Shown here piece after piece: positions 15,412 through 25,111 of a stretch of DNA of 64,000 bases. The notes below the pieces were generated by a model that saw only the letters and a list, made by a program, of their open reading frames with translations, was not told the DNA's origin and searched no databases. The position numbers and the translations under genes were made by a program. The stretch lies in assembly GCF_900606115.1 (NCBI RefSeq), contig NZ_UWPJ01000005.1, forward strand, positions 471,914 to 535,913. The letters are read 5' to 3'. Position 1 is the stretch's first letter. Each line of letters begins with the position of its first letter. This stretch comes from Pigmentiphaga humi. Lineage in GTDB: Bacteria > Pseudomonadota > Gammaproteobacteria > Burkholderiales > Burkholderiaceae_B.

Positions 15412-18051
15412 ATGAGATTCCTGTTACGCAATCTATTCATGGGGCTGGGCACGACGCTGCTGCTGGCCGCCTGCGGCGGAGGGGGGGACGGCGGCGACCG
15501 CGTCTCGACCGCGCCGCCCACCGTTACGATCAGCCCGGACCGCGCGACGGTGGAAGTCGGCGCCGCGGTGACCGCCCGCGGCGAGGCGCAGTCGAGCAGC
15601 GGCGGCGCGTTCACCTATCGCTGGAGCCTGGACAAGCCGGCCGACAGTGCCGCCGCGCTCGACAGCGCCAGCCGCAGTACGGCCACTTTCACGCCGGATC
15701 TGGCCGGCGAGTACCGGTTGAGCCTCACCGTCAACGACGGCAAGGCCGACAGCACGGCCGCGCTGGCGGTCTTTACCGCCAGCAGCACCGACCCGGTGGC
15801 CAACGCGGGCACGGACATCACCACGGTGGCGGCCACCGTGGGTCTGTACGACCAGCTCACCGGCGGCACCGTGCAACTCAATGGCACGCGTAGCCAGCCC
15901 CCCACGAACGGCGACCTGGCAGGCCTGTCCTACCAGTGGTCGCTGGCCCAGGTGCCGGAGAGCAGCAAGGCGGCGCTGGATGACGCCACGCTGGCCGAGC
16001 CCCGCTTCACGGCCGACAAGGAAGGCACTTATCGCGCCACGCTGGTCGTGCGTTACGGCAACAGGATCAGCAAATCCGACGAGGTCGTCATCAACGTCGT
16101 CAAATCCAACGTGCCGCCGGTGGCCGTCGTCAAGTTCGGCGGCGAGGAGGTCAAGGACGCCATTACGGTGGTGCGCGGCCAAACCGTCACGCTGGATGCA
16201 TCGGGCAGTGCCGATCCCGATAGTCCGGGCAACAACAGCCATCTGCAGTACCGCTGGGAGTTCGCCAATGGCGCTTCTCCCGGCGTGCCGAACGGATCGA
16301 AGTCGGTCCTGTCCGGCGCCACGACCGCGGTGGCCTCGTTCACGCCGGATATGGCGATTTCCTACCGGTATGCCATCACCCTGTACATCTACGATGGGGT
16401 GGCTCGCACCACCAAGTCGTTCTATGTCCACGTGACCAAGCCCGAGGGAGCGGCGAACACGCCGCCGACGATGGTGTCTCCCCTGCCGCCCTACACCAAC
16501 GCCACCTATGAGATCGAGCGCGGGGCCAAGGCGAATTTCATGTCGGACAAGGCCGGCTACGACATAGACGGCGATTCGCTCAAGTATCAATGGAAGTGGA
16601 TCAGCTATCCGAGCGGCTTCGATCCGGAGACCGGCTCCACGTTCACCACCAGCTATTTCAGCAGCGTTTTCACGCCCAACGTGGATGGCGAATACGTCAT
16701 CGAAGTACAGGCCTCCGACGGCCAGGCCCTCGGCGCGTCCGTGCGCCAGACCTACACCGTCAGGCTGGGCGCCAATCGCGCGCCGGCAGCGTCCGCCGGC
16801 CTTGCCGCGCGCAACACGACGGTGGCGGCCGGATCCATCGTCACTCTCGACGGCAGCGGCAGTTCCGACCCCGACGGCAACCGGCTGGACTATGCATGGA
16901 CCCTGCTCGACAGGCCGGACGGCAGCACCGCCGTGCTGAACGGCGCCACGACGGTCAGGCCCACGCTGACGGCCGACAAGCCGGGTTACTACACTGCGGC
17001 GCTGACGGTCAAGGACAGCCACGGCTTTCCCGGCACCAACGTCGCCAAGGTTACGTTCAAGGCCAAGTCCACCAACTATGCGCCGGTGGTCCGGCTCGAC
17101 GTGCCGGTGAACTACACCAGCGAGCAGCCCATGGTGATCGGCTACCGCGGCGACAAGTTCAGCTATACCAATAGCTTGACGAAGCACACCGACGAATTCG
17201 AGAACTGGCTGTCGTTCAGCGCGGGCGTCAACGCCGTCGATCCGGAAGACGATCCGTTGACCGTCCTGGGCACCTTGGTGCAGGAGCCCACCGGCAACGC
17301 GTTCCGCTATCCCGCGACAGGCAATCTGTGCAACAACGGACTGAATGTGAACGATGCCGGCATGGCGTCCTCCGGTACGACCTACACCGACCACATCAAC
17401 AAGCTGCTGGCCTTCCGCGATTGGGAGTGCCCGAGCGTCACCCTGGCGCCGTCCGTGCCCGGAGACTACCGGCTGGAGTTCTTCGTATCCGACGGCACCG
17501 ACAGGGTGGGGCCTTATGCGGTGACGGTGCCGACCGCCAAGCGCGAGAACTATCCGAGCCTGCTGCTCGAAGACCTCAAGAAGTCGCACGACTGGTCCAA
17601 CAACGAGCAGAAAATCGTGATCCGGCAGACCAATCCCGCCGACACGCCGCAGGTGACTTTCCCCACGTTCGGCTTGCCGCAGGCGAACCGGCGTCCGGTT
17701 CTGCCCTTCTCGCTGTATGCCACCTTGGAGCCCCGGATCGACGAATATCTGGGCACGGACCTCGTGCTGGCAACCTATCGGCTTACCGCGTACGGCGGCG
17801 ACTACACCATTACCGGACTGCAGGCGAGCGATTCGACCGGCGTGGAGAAGCCGCGCTTCGTCGGCTTGTCCAATAACCAGGTGATCAAGCGGGGCCAGAG
17901 CGTAGAGTTCCAGTTGGTGTGGCCGGTCAGCCAGACCATGCAGAGCACGTCGGCGACGCTGGTGGAGAGATTCTCGAGCCTGTCATGGGCGTTCAAGATC
18001 GCCGAAAGGCCGGCTTGGACATTCGATTATTCGGCTGCCGCGGTACGATAG
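15412..18051 (+). CDS. PKD-repeat lipoprotein
   Basis: An 879-residue secreted lipoprotein. The signal peptide ends in LLLAAC with the lipidation cysteine at residue 21, followed by a GGGGDGGD linker. Four to five PKD/Ig-like repeats occupy roughly residues 35-555; recurring marks are the GSGSSDPDGN-like turn, YQWS/YRWS strands, FTPD or FTADKEG segments and LTVKD ends. The last 300 residues show no recognised fold. The true start is the ATG at 15412 after AAAGGA; a longer frame to 14464 lies inside the receptor gene. It follows the TonB receptor by 65 bases, so it is likely iron-regulated and may be a surface-exposed co-receptor that binds a protein ligand. That role is inference. Confidence 0.85.
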   Translation: MRFLLRNLFMGLGTTLLLAACGGGGDGGDRVSTAPPTVTISPDRATVEVGAAVTARGEAQSSSGGAFTYRWSLDKPADSAAALDSASRSTATFTPDLAGEYRLSLTVNDGKADSTAALAVFTASSTDPVANAGTDITTVAATVGLYDQLTGGTVQLNGTRSQPPTNGDLAGLSYQWSLAQVPESSKAALDDATLAEPRFTADKEGTYRATLVVRYGNRISKSDEVVINVVKSNVPPVAVVKFGGEEVKDAITVVRGQTVTLDASGSADPDSPGNNSHLQYRWEFANGASPGVPNGSKSVLSGATTAVASFTPDMAISYRYAITLYIYDGVARTTKSFYVHVTKPEGAANTPPTMVSPLPPYTNATYEIERGAKANFMSDKAGYDIDGDSLKYQWKWISYPSGFDPETGSTFTTSYFSSVFTPNVDGEYVIEVQASDGQALGASVRQTYTVRLGANRAPAASAGLAARNTTVAAGSIVTLDGSGSSDPDGNRLDYAWTLLDRPDGSTAVLNGATTVRPTLTADKPGYYTAALTVKDSHGFPGTNVAKVTFKAKSTNYAPVVRLDVPVNYTSEQPMVIGYRGDKFSYTNSLTKHTDEFENWLSFSAGVNAVDPEDDPLTVLGTLVQEPTGNAFRYPATGNLCNNGLNVNDAGMASSGTTYTDHINKLLAFRDWECPSVTLAPSVPGDYRLEFFVSDGTDRVGPYAVTVPTAKRENYPSLLLEDLKKSHDWSNNEQKIVIRQTNPADTPQVTFPTFGLPQANRRPVLPFSLYATLEPRIDEYLGTDLVLATYRLTAYGGDYTITGLQASDSTGVEKPRFVGLSNNQVIKRGQSVEFQLVWPVSQTMQSTSATLVERFSSLSWAFKIAERPAWTFDYSAAAVR

Positions 18052-18184
18052 CCCGCAGCGGTATCAGCTCATGCATGGCCGCCCTTCCCGGGCGGCTGCC
18101 TCGGCGGTCATCGGCAGGAACGAGCGTGTTGTGCGCCCATCCCTGTCGTCGACCGCTTCTTTTCGTTTTTTGCTTTGCCCCGCG

Positions 18185-19585
18185 ATGAAAATATTCGATC
18201 TCGCCATTTCGCTGGCGTTGGCGGCCGCTGCCGCCGCCGCATTCGCGCCACCGGCCGCCGCGGCGGCCGGCGCGCCGTCGGCGCGCAGCACCGCTGCTCC
18301 GGCTGCCGGGCCGGATGGCGGAAAACCCGCCGCGGCATCCGAAACGCAATGGAAAGACCTGTACGAACAGGCCGTGAGCCACTACCAGGCCAGGGAACTG
18401 GACCAGGCCGAGGCGGCGGGCAAGCAGGCCTTGGCCGCGGCGCGAGCCGGTCAGGGCCAGACCGGCCCCTTCGAGGCGAGCAGCCTGAACCTGCTGGCCA
18501 TGGTCAGCCAGGCGCGTGGAGATGGCGAGGGCGCCGCCCGGTTGCTGGGCGAAGCGCTGGCGATCAGCGAGCGGTCGCTGGGCGCCCACATCAACACGGC
18601 CACGCTGGCGCTGAACCTGGGCCATGCGCTGGATCGCCTGGGTCGCGGCGAGGAAGCGCTGGCGCCTTACGCGCGCAGCCTGGAGATCGCCGAGGCGTTG
18701 CAGGACGGCCAGGCGCTGCGCGCGCAGGCGCTGGCGGCGCTGGCGCGAGTGCATGCGGAATTGGGCCACGCGGGGCAGGCGCGCGCTTACGATGCGCAGC
18801 TGCGGACCGACGAAGCGGGATTGCCCGATGGCGAACGCGCGGCCGCATTGGAGCGGCGGGCGCGAGAGCGGGAAGCGGCGGGCGATGCGCCGGGCGCCAG
18901 GCAGGCGCTGGAGCAGGCCCTGGCGCTGCGCGACGCGCAGCCTGACGAGGCGGCGCGGGTGCGCGGGCTGACCTTGCTGGCCGAACTGCTGGAACGGCAA
19001 GGCCAGTCCGGCGCGGCCGAACCGCTGCGGCAGCGCGCGGTGGCCCTGCTCGAAGCGTCGGACCCGCACAGCCTCGCGCTGGCCGGCCACTTGAACGAAC
19101 TGGCGTTGCGCCGGCTCGAGCACGCCGACTACGTCCAGGCGCAGGCGCTGTGGACGCGGGCGCTGGCGCTGGTGGAAGCGCAAGCCGGCCCGGACAGCCT
19201 GGACGCGGCGCGCATCGTCGCCAACCAGGCGCAGGGCCTGGAGCGGCAGGGGGATGCGAAGGCCGCGCAGCCCCTGCACCAGCGTGCGCTGGACATCTAT
19301 GCGGCGCATGGCGATGAACCCGAGGCGCTGCTGGGGCAGGCTCGCGCGGTGAACTACCAGGCCGGCTACATCTATCGCCAGCGCCGCTTCGCGCAGGCCG
19401 AGCCTTTGTTCCAGCGTGCGCTGGCGCTGATGGAGCGGGCGGTCGGCCCGGACGACGGGCAGTTGCTGCCGGTGCTGGAGAATCTGGAGGCGCTGTATCG
19501 CAGCCAGGGCCGCGGCAGCGAAGCCTCAAAGTACGCCGAGCGTGCGGCGCGGCTGCGCGAGGCGGCGCAGCGCGCGCCGTCGTAG
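18185..19585 (+). CDS. Exported TPR-repeat protein
   Basis: A 466-residue protein. It has an alanine-rich signal peptide (residues 1 to about 28) and then a long array of tetratricopeptide-like helices of the Tpr_12 kind, for example LGHALDRLGRGEEALAPYARSLEIAE and RRFAQAEPLFQRALALMERAVG. I chose the ATG at 18185 because the longer frame lacks a signal. It lies 133 bases after the PKD lipoprotein on the same strand with no obvious terminator, so it may be the last gene of the iron operon and act as a periplasmic scaffold. No catalytic motif is seen. Confidence 0.8.
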   Translation: MKIFDLAISLALAAAAAAAFAPPAAAAAGAPSARSTAAPAAGPDGGKPAAASETQWKDLYEQAVSHYQARELDQAEAAGKQALAAARAGQGQTGPFEASSLNLLAMVSQARGDGEGAARLLGEALAISERSLGAHINTATLALNLGHALDRLGRGEEALAPYARSLEIAEALQDGQALRAQALAALARVHAELGHAGQARAYDAQLRTDEAGLPDGERAAALERRAREREAAGDAPGARQALEQALALRDAQPDEAARVRGLTLLAELLERQGQSGAAEPLRQRAVALLEASDPHSLALAGHLNELALRRLEHADYVQAQALWTRALALVEAQAGPDSLDAARIVANQAQGLERQGDAKAAQPLHQRALDIYAAHGDEPEALLGQARAVNYQAGYIYRQRRFAQAEPLFQRALALMERAVGPDDGQLLPVLENLEALYRSQGRGSEASKYAERAARLREAAQRAPS

Positions 19586-19589
19586 CGGT

Positions 19590-20237
19590 TCAGGCCGAGG
19601 CGCCTGGGCGGAATACCTCGCCGAGCGTGCCGGCTTCGAGCAGGTTCAGCGCCCAGGTCTCCAATTGCGCGGCCGTGGCGGCACGTAGTCGTTCACGCGT
19701 GGCATCGGGCAGCGCTCCGAACTTGCGGGACAGGAGGTTTTCCAGAAGACGAGCCTCGCCTTCCAGGCGGCCTTTTTCCAGCCCCTGCTCCATCCCGGTG
19801 CGCGTGGCATAAGCCAGCGCGGCGGCCTCATCGGCAATCGCCTTTTCGCGGGCGAACGCCCGCCAGCGAGCGTCCTCGTCCATGGTGAGCACCTTGAGCC
19901 GGCCCAGCGCTTCATGAACGGGTTCGTGGGTGATGTCTTTCATCCGGGCTTCCTCCTGGGCGTGCTGCAGGCACGCAACCCATGCCGACAGGGCCGGCGG
20001 CAGGCGGCCGAGCCGTTCGGCCTTGCGCAGTTCGATTATATGCAGCTGCAGCGTCTCTCCCAGCCGCACCGCGGGTTGGCGCTGGTCGCGCAGCTCGAAG
20101 CGCCAATCGGCCTGGCCCGGATCGCCCAGCAGGTCCTGGACGAGGAAGTGGATGGCGATGGTGGGCTTGAGGGCGAGGTAATCGTGGCCGCGTTCGATCT
20201 GACCTGACAACGCCCGGGCCAGGTAGTAGGCGCTGCG
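19590..20237 (-). pseudogene. 5'-truncated Rpn-family (PD-(D/E)XK, DUF4351) gene
   Basis: The minus-strand frame gives the second half of a Rpn/YhgA-like recombination-promoting nuclease. Homology-like sequence starts at YYLARALSGQIERGHDYLAL (about 20237), continues through a DUF4351 tail and ends at RPGASA. The N-terminal half with the PD-(D/E)XK active site is absent; the 5' extension to 20315 (ORF start) has no family resemblance and no good ribosome-binding site. The C-terminal module repeats the one at 10536-10751. This is probably a decayed gene, though a shortened expressed protein cannot be excluded. Confidence 0.6.
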
Positions 20238-20517
20238 GGCGGGCCGATGCGTGGCCGGGCAGGGGTTGCGGAAGCATCGTAAGGCGTGTCGGGTTCCGAC
20301 AGCCCGGACAAGCACGACAGGGCAGCATGCGGCCGGATGGGGGAGATACCGTGGGAAGGCAGCATGGGAGAACTCGCTTCGAAGAAAAGGGAGTCCACCT
20401 TAGTTCCTGCCGTCACCGTCCAAGACGGCAAGCGCATCGCTTTGCCCGAGCGGGCTACTACGCATCGTGCGCGATCCGGTCTTCCGGGCCGTAATACCGG
20501 CCGGATGAGACCGCGCG

Positions 20518-21480
20518 CTACTTGGGCAGCACCATGTTGCGCGGCTGCCCCGCCACGAAGGCTTCCAGGTTGTCCACCAGCTGGTCGGCCAGGGTCTGCA
20601 TGGCTTCCTGGCTGGCCCAGGCCACGTGCGGCGTCAGGATGAAATTGGGCTGCTTGACGTGCAGCAGCGGGTTGTCGTCGCGGGGCGGTTCGCCGTCCAG
20701 CACGTCGAAGCCGGCGCCGGCGATGGTGCCGTCGCGCAGGGCGTCGGCCAGCGCCGTTTCGTTGACCAGCCCGCCGCGCGCGGTGTTGATCAGCAGCGCG
20801 GTAGGTTTCATGGAGGCGAGTTCCGCGCGGCCGATCATGTCGCGCGTGGCCGGGCCCAGGGGCAGGTGCAGCGTGACGACGTCCGAGGTGCGCAGCAGTT
20901 CGGGCAAGGGCAGGTTCACGACGCCAGGCTCGTCGACCGGAGAGCGGCTGGCCACGCAGATCTCCATGCCGAAGGCGCGGCCCAGCGCAGCCACCGAGCG
21001 GCCGAGGGCGCCATAGCCGACGATGCCCAGCCGGCTGCCGGCCAGGTCGCGTATGGGATGGTCGAGAAAACAGAACTGCTGCGAGCGCTGCCATTTGCCG
21101 GCCTCGACGTCGGCGGCGTAGGCGCGCAGATTCCTGCGCAGCGCCAGGATGAGCGCGAAAGTGTGTTCCGGCAGCGAGGCGGTGGCGTAGTTGCGGATGT
21201 TCGAGACGACGATGCCGCGTTCCTGGCAGGCCGCCAGATCGATGATGTCGGTGCCCGTCGCCGCCACGGCGATCATCTTCAATTGCGGCAGCCGGTCCAG
21301 TTCGGCGCGGCGCAGCGGCACCTTGTTGGTGACGGCAATGGATGCATTTTGAAGGCGATCCACCACTTCGTCGCGCGAGGTGATCTCATGGTCCACCCAT
21401 GCGTGCGCGAAGGCGGGCGGCCGGATGGCGGCCTGCAGGCTGGCCCGGTCCAGGAATACGATCTTGTGCTGCTCAAGCAT
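20518..21480 (-). CDS. D-2-hydroxyacid dehydrogenase
   Basis: A 320-residue NAD(P)-dependent oxidoreductase of the D-isomer 2-hydroxyacid dehydrogenase family (glycerate/hydroxypyruvate reductase-like). The Rossmann motif GIVGYGALGRS lies near residue 150. The catalytic set is the arginine in NTARGGLVNE (near 233), glutamate in DVLDGEPP (near 262) and histidine in LTPHVAW (near 284). The ATG at 21480 follows GGAGC. It probably reduces hydroxypyruvate or a related 2-keto acid; the exact substrate cannot be told from sequence. It is a stand-alone gene; the malic enzyme is on the same strand 138 bases upstream. Confidence 0.9.
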   Translation of the reverse strand: MLEQHKIVFLDRASLQAAIRPPAFAHAWVDHEITSRDEVVDRLQNASIAVTNKVPLRRAELDRLPQLKMIAVAATGTDIIDLAACQERGIVVSNIRNYATASLPEHTFALILALRRNLRAYAADVEAGKWQRSQQFCFLDHPIRDLAGSRLGIVGYGALGRSVAALGRAFGMEICVASRSPVDEPGVVNLPLPELLRTSDVVTLHLPLGPATRDMIGRAELASMKPTALLINTARGGLVNETALADALRDGTIAGAGFDVLDGEPPRDDNPLLHVKQPNFILTPHVAWASQEAMQTLADQLVDNLEAFVAGQPRNMVLPK

Positions 21481-21618
21481 GGCAAGCTCCGGCTCGACGG
21501 CGCGCGGTTGATCCGCGCGGCGGGCAGCAGGGGCCGCCCACGCACCGCATTGTGCCTGATCCTGCCGCGCCCATCAAAAATGCATCCACTTTGAAGCGAT
21601 GCCGGGCGCCTGGGACGA

Positions 21619-22884
21619 TTACTTCGTCAGCGAAGCACGATAGGCGTCGATGTCGCTGATCGGGCGGCGCGCCACGCCGGAATCCATGGCGGCCAGCGCC
21701 ACGGCCGAGGCCAGCTCGCTGATCAGGCGCGGATCGAAAGGCGTCGGAATGATGTAGTCAGGGCCGAATTCGAGCTTGCGGTTCGGATGGGCCTTGGCGG
21801 CTTCCGGATGCACCGGCTTGCGGGCCAGCTCGGCCAGCGCGTTCACGCAAGCCAGCTTCATCTCGTCGGTGATGCGCATGGCATCGACGTCGAGCGCGCC
21901 GCGGAACAGGAACGGGAAGCACAGCACGTTGTTGACCTGGTTGGGGTAGTCCGAACGGCCGGTGGCGATGATGGCGTCGGAGCGCACGGCCTTGGCCAGT
22001 TCCGGGCGGATCTCGGGCTCGGGATTGGCCAGCGCCAGGATCAGCGGCCGCAGCGCCATGGTGGCGACCATCTCCGGCGTCAGCAGGCCGGCGGCCGAGC
22101 AGCCCAGGAACACGTCCGAGTCCTTGACCGCATCGGCCAGCGAGCGGGCCGTGCCGGTGGTGGCATAGCGCGACTTGTTGAATTCCATCGACGCATCGCG
22201 GCCTTCGAACACCACGCCCTTGGAGTCGACCAGCAGGATGTTTTCTTTCTTCATGCCCTGGCGCACCAGCAGGTCCAGGCACGCGATGGCCGCGGCGCCG
22301 GCGCCGGAGCAGACCAGCTTGACCTGGTCGATGGTCTTCTCGGCCAGCTTCAGGCCGTTGACGATGCCGGCCGAGGCGACGATGGCGGTGCCGTGCTGGT
22401 CGTCGTGGAAGACGGGGATCGACATGCGCTCGGTCAGCTTGCGCTCGATGTAGAAACACTCGGGCGCCTTGATGTCTTCGAGATTGATGCCGCCGAAGGT
22501 GGGTTCCATCATGGCGATGGCATCGACCAGCTTGTCGGGGTCGTTCTCGGCCAGCTCCAGGTCGAACACGTTGATGCCGGCGAACTTCTGGAACAGGCAG
22601 GCCTTGCCTTCCATCACGGGCTTGGCCGCGTAGGGGCCGATGTTGCCCAGGCCCAGCACCGCGGTGCCGTTGGAAATCACGGCAACCAGGTTGGAGCGCG
22701 AGGTGTACAGGCGCACCGATTGTTGTTCGTTGGCGATGGCTTCGCAGGCGGCAGCTACACCGGGAGAGTAGGCCAGGGACAGATCGTCCTGGTTGTCCAG
22801 GGGCTTGGTGGGAACGACGGCGATCTTTCCGGGAACGGGAGACTGGTGGTAGGCGAGTGCCTGGTCGACAAGCGAAGCATCCAT
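21619..22884 (-). CDS. Malic enzyme without phosphotransacetylase domain
   Basis: A 421-residue oxidative decarboxylase that converts malate to pyruvate. Motifs include [12 protein letters not shown], the metal and substrate region [22 protein letters not shown] with the catalytic lysine/aspartate area, and the nucleotide fold [17 protein letters not shown]. Sequence follows the MaeB type, but the protein stops at about 420 residues where full MaeB enzymes (about 760) carry a phosphotransacetylase-like domain. Single-domain forms are well known, so this need not be a truncation. The 270-base gap to the divergent phoX-like gene should contain both promoters. Confidence 0.9.
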   Translation of the reverse strand: MDASLVDQALAYHQSPVPGKIAVVPTKPLDNQDDLSLAYSPGVAAACEAIANEQQSVRLYTSRSNLVAVISNGTAVLGLGNIGPYAAKPVMEGKACLFQKFAGINVFDLELAENDPDKLVDAIAMMEPTFGGINLEDIKAPECFYIERKLTERMSIPVFHDDQHGTAIVASAGIVNGLKLAEKTIDQVKLVCSGAGAAAIACLDLLVRQGMKKENILLVDSKGVVFEGRDASMEFNKSRYATTGTARSLADAVKDSDVFLGCSAAGLLTPEMVATMALRPLILALANPEPEIRPELAKAVRSDAIIATGRSDYPNQVNNVLCFPFLFRGALDVDAMRITDEMKLACVNALAELARKPVHPEAAKAHPNRKLEFGPDYIIPTPFDPRLISELASAVALAAMDSGVARRPISDIDAYRASLTK

Positions 22885-23154
22885 TGTTTTATCTTTAAAA
22901 CACTAGTTAGCACGTGGAACAATTATTGTAGGCGCATGGGTGCAGATGTCACGCTGCACTGCAAGGCCGCGCAGGCCAATCGAAAAGAATACGAGAGATT
23001 GGCCGGGATCGAGACGCTATCTTAAAGGGATGGACCGGATATCGTTGCACTCGGGCAACCGCTCCGCGTAATCCGGGTGTCATGCAGCCCCTCTAACCTC
23101 TCGCTCGTTTCGCTGACTAACAGCTTAATGACCGTACTCTATCAAGAGGTTGGA

Positions 23155-25017
23155 ATGTCTTACTTGACTGACAAACTGCGTGCTCCCTATCGCCAGGCCG
23201 AAGGCGAATTGACCGTTCCCGGGCAGATGCTCGACGAAATCGTCGCCGCCAATCCCGCGCGCCGGACCCTGCTGAAGAACAGCGTCGGCATGTCGCTGCT
23301 GTCGGTGTTCGGCGTCACGTCGCTGGCCGCCTGTGGCGGCAGCGGCGCGGAAGCCCCGGCCGGCGACGGCGGGGATGGCGGTGGCGGCACCACGCCCCCG
23401 CCTGCCGGCCCCGACTACTCCGTCACCTTCAAGCCGTTGCCCGGCAAGACCGTCGCCGACACCGTCACGGTGCCGGAAGGCTACGTGGCCGAGGTGCTGT
23501 ACTCGGCCGGCGACAAGTGCGTTGCCGGCTCGGTAGGCTATGCCGGCGTGGCGCAGTCCTTCCCCGCGACCGAAACCCAGGCCGGCGGCCAGCACGACGG
23601 CATGCACTTCTATCCGCTGGACGGCGTCGATCAGAACAAGGGCGGGCTGCTGGTGCTCAACCACGAGAACGTGGACGCCGCCACCCTGAACCTCGGCGTC
23701 GAGGCGACCCGGACCAACCTGTCGAACGTGGGCGTGTCGGTGATCGAGATCGCCCGTGCCGACAACGGCACCTGGTCGGTCAAGCAGGGTTCCCGCTACA
23801 ACAAGCGCTATTCCGGCAATACCGTCTACAACGTGGGCGGTCCGGCCGCCTCGGCCGTGGGCCGGACCGTGGTGGGTACGCTGAACAACTGCGCCAGCGG
23901 CAATACCCCGTGGGGCACCTACCTGACCTGCGAAGAAACCACCAACAACTACTGGGACACCACCCAGGACGCGAAGGGCTATGGCTGGGTCGTGGAAATC
24001 GATCCCTACGAACCGTCCTCGACCGCGGTCAAGCGCACCGCCATGGGACGCTTCAGCCACGAGAACACGGCGTACATGGTCGATGACAACAACCGCGTGG
24101 CGTTCTACATGGGCGACGACAGCACGCCGGGCTGCATCTACAAGTTCGTGCCCACCAAGGCCTACGACCCGGCCAAGCGCGCCAACAACATGGGCCTGCT
24201 GGACGAAGGCACCCTGTACGCGGCCCGCTTCAACGACGACGGCTCGGGCAACTGGGTGGAACTGACCGTGGGCAAGAACAACCTGACGGCCGGCGCCACC
24301 GATCCGGGCAACTACACGCAGGTCGCCACGGGCGAGGTCATCAAGGGTACGCTGGTCGACTTCAACACCCAGGCCGACGTGCTGATCGACACGCAGAAGG
24401 CCGCGCGCGTGGCCGGCGCCACGCTGATGGACCGTCCCGAGTGGATTACGGTGGGCGTGGACAACACGGTCTACTGTACGCTGACCAACAACGGCAGCCG
24501 CAGGCGCACCAGCGCTTCCAATCCCCGCGCCAGCAATCCGCACGGCCACATCATCCGCTGGAACGAGGCCAACGATTCGCCGCTGGCCACCACCTTCACG
24601 TGGGACCTGCTGCTGCTGGCGGGCCAGGACAAGGAAGATGGCGCGGCGGCCAACGTGACGGGCGACATCAAGGGCGACGAATTCTCGTGCCCCGACGGTA
24701 TCCGCGTCGATCCCAAGGGCCGTCTGTGGGTCCAGACCGACATGGGCGACACGAACCCGAACAATTCGTACGTGAAGACCTTCGGCAACAACTCGATGTA
24801 CTACGTCGACCAGGAAACCGGCGAATCCAAGCGCTTCCTGGTGGGGCCGCTCGGCTGCGAAATCACCGGCATCGCCTACACGCCGGACCTGACCACGTTC
24901 TTCATCAACATCCAGCACCCCGACAAGACGTGGAACACGGTGCGTTCGGGCGGCGGCGACGCGCGCTCGGCCACGGTGGTGGTGCGCCGGAAGGACGGGA
25001 AGCCCGTCGGCGCTTGA
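23155..25017 (+). CDS. PhoX-family (DUF839) phosphatase, Tat-exported lipoprotein
   Basis: A 620-residue secreted protein. The N-terminus has a twin-arginine motif ARRTLLK (near residue 41) followed by a hydrophobic stretch ending SLAAC and a glycine-rich linker, so it should be folded before Tat export and perhaps lipid-anchored. PhoX motifs include WGTYLTCEETTNNYW and GRFSHENTAYM, which in the family hold the calcium/iron cofactor ligands. NPHGHIIRW and CPDGIRVDPKGRLWVQTDMG are also conserved. I chose the ATG at 23155 behind AAGAGGT. It probably releases phosphate from organic esters. A clear Pho box was not found in the upstream gap. Confidence 0.88.
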   Translation: MSYLTDKLRAPYRQAEGELTVPGQMLDEIVAANPARRTLLKNSVGMSLLSVFGVTSLAACGGSGAEAPAGDGGDGGGGTTPPPAGPDYSVTFKPLPGKTVADTVTVPEGYVAEVLYSAGDKCVAGSVGYAGVAQSFPATETQAGGQHDGMHFYPLDGVDQNKGGLLVLNHENVDAATLNLGVEATRTNLSNVGVSVIEIARADNGTWSVKQGSRYNKRYSGNTVYNVGGPAASAVGRTVVGTLNNCASGNTPWGTYLTCEETTNNYWDTTQDAKGYGWVVEIDPYEPSSTAVKRTAMGRFSHENTAYMVDDNNRVAFYMGDDSTPGCIYKFVPTKAYDPAKRANNMGLLDEGTLYAARFNDDGSGNWVELTVGKNNLTAGATDPGNYTQVATGEVIKGTLVDFNTQADVLIDTQKAARVAGATLMDRPEWITVGVDNTVYCTLTNNGSRRRTSASNPRASNPHGHIIRWNEANDSPLATTFTWDLLLLAGQDKEDGAAANVTGDIKGDEFSCPDGIRVDPKGRLWVQTDMGDTNPNNSYVKTFGNNSMYYVDQETGESKRFLVGPLGCEITGIAYTPDLTTFFINIQHPDKTWNTVRSGGGDARSATVVVRRKDGKPVGA

Positions 25018-25023
25018 GGCGTT

Positions 25024-25098
25024 GACCCCCCTGCGCGCTTACGCCAGGGGGCGGCACTGGCGGACCGGCGGAGCCGGATCCGCTGTGCCCTGGGTCGA
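25024..25098 (+). repeat. Intergenic hairpin repeat, copy A
   Basis: Starts 7 bases after the phoX-like stop. It contains an inverted CCCCCT...AGGGGG stem and the core GGACCGGCGGAGCCGGATCC, itself a near-palindrome, and ends in CCCTGGGTC. The same arrangement recurs at 35283 (same orientation) and at 32667 and 35469 (opposite orientation). Confidence 0.7.
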
Positions 25099-25111
25099 AA
25101 CATTCGCTTAA

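Noticed and set aside
15433..17589. 718-codon open frame on the minus strand
   Set aside because: Shadow of the PKD lipoprotein gene; repetitive R/G/V/H composition and no start signal.
20316..20517. Missing N-terminal half of the Rpn-like gene in another frame
   Set aside because: All three minus-strand frames were read and none gave the PD-(D/E)XK region.
22885..23154. Pho box before the PhoX-like gene
   Set aside because: Only loose CTGTCA-like half-sites were seen, without the expected direct-repeat spacing.
23125..24918. 597-codon open frame opposite the PhoX-like gene
   Set aside because: Shadow frame; the plus strand has a Tat signal and conserved PhoX motifs.
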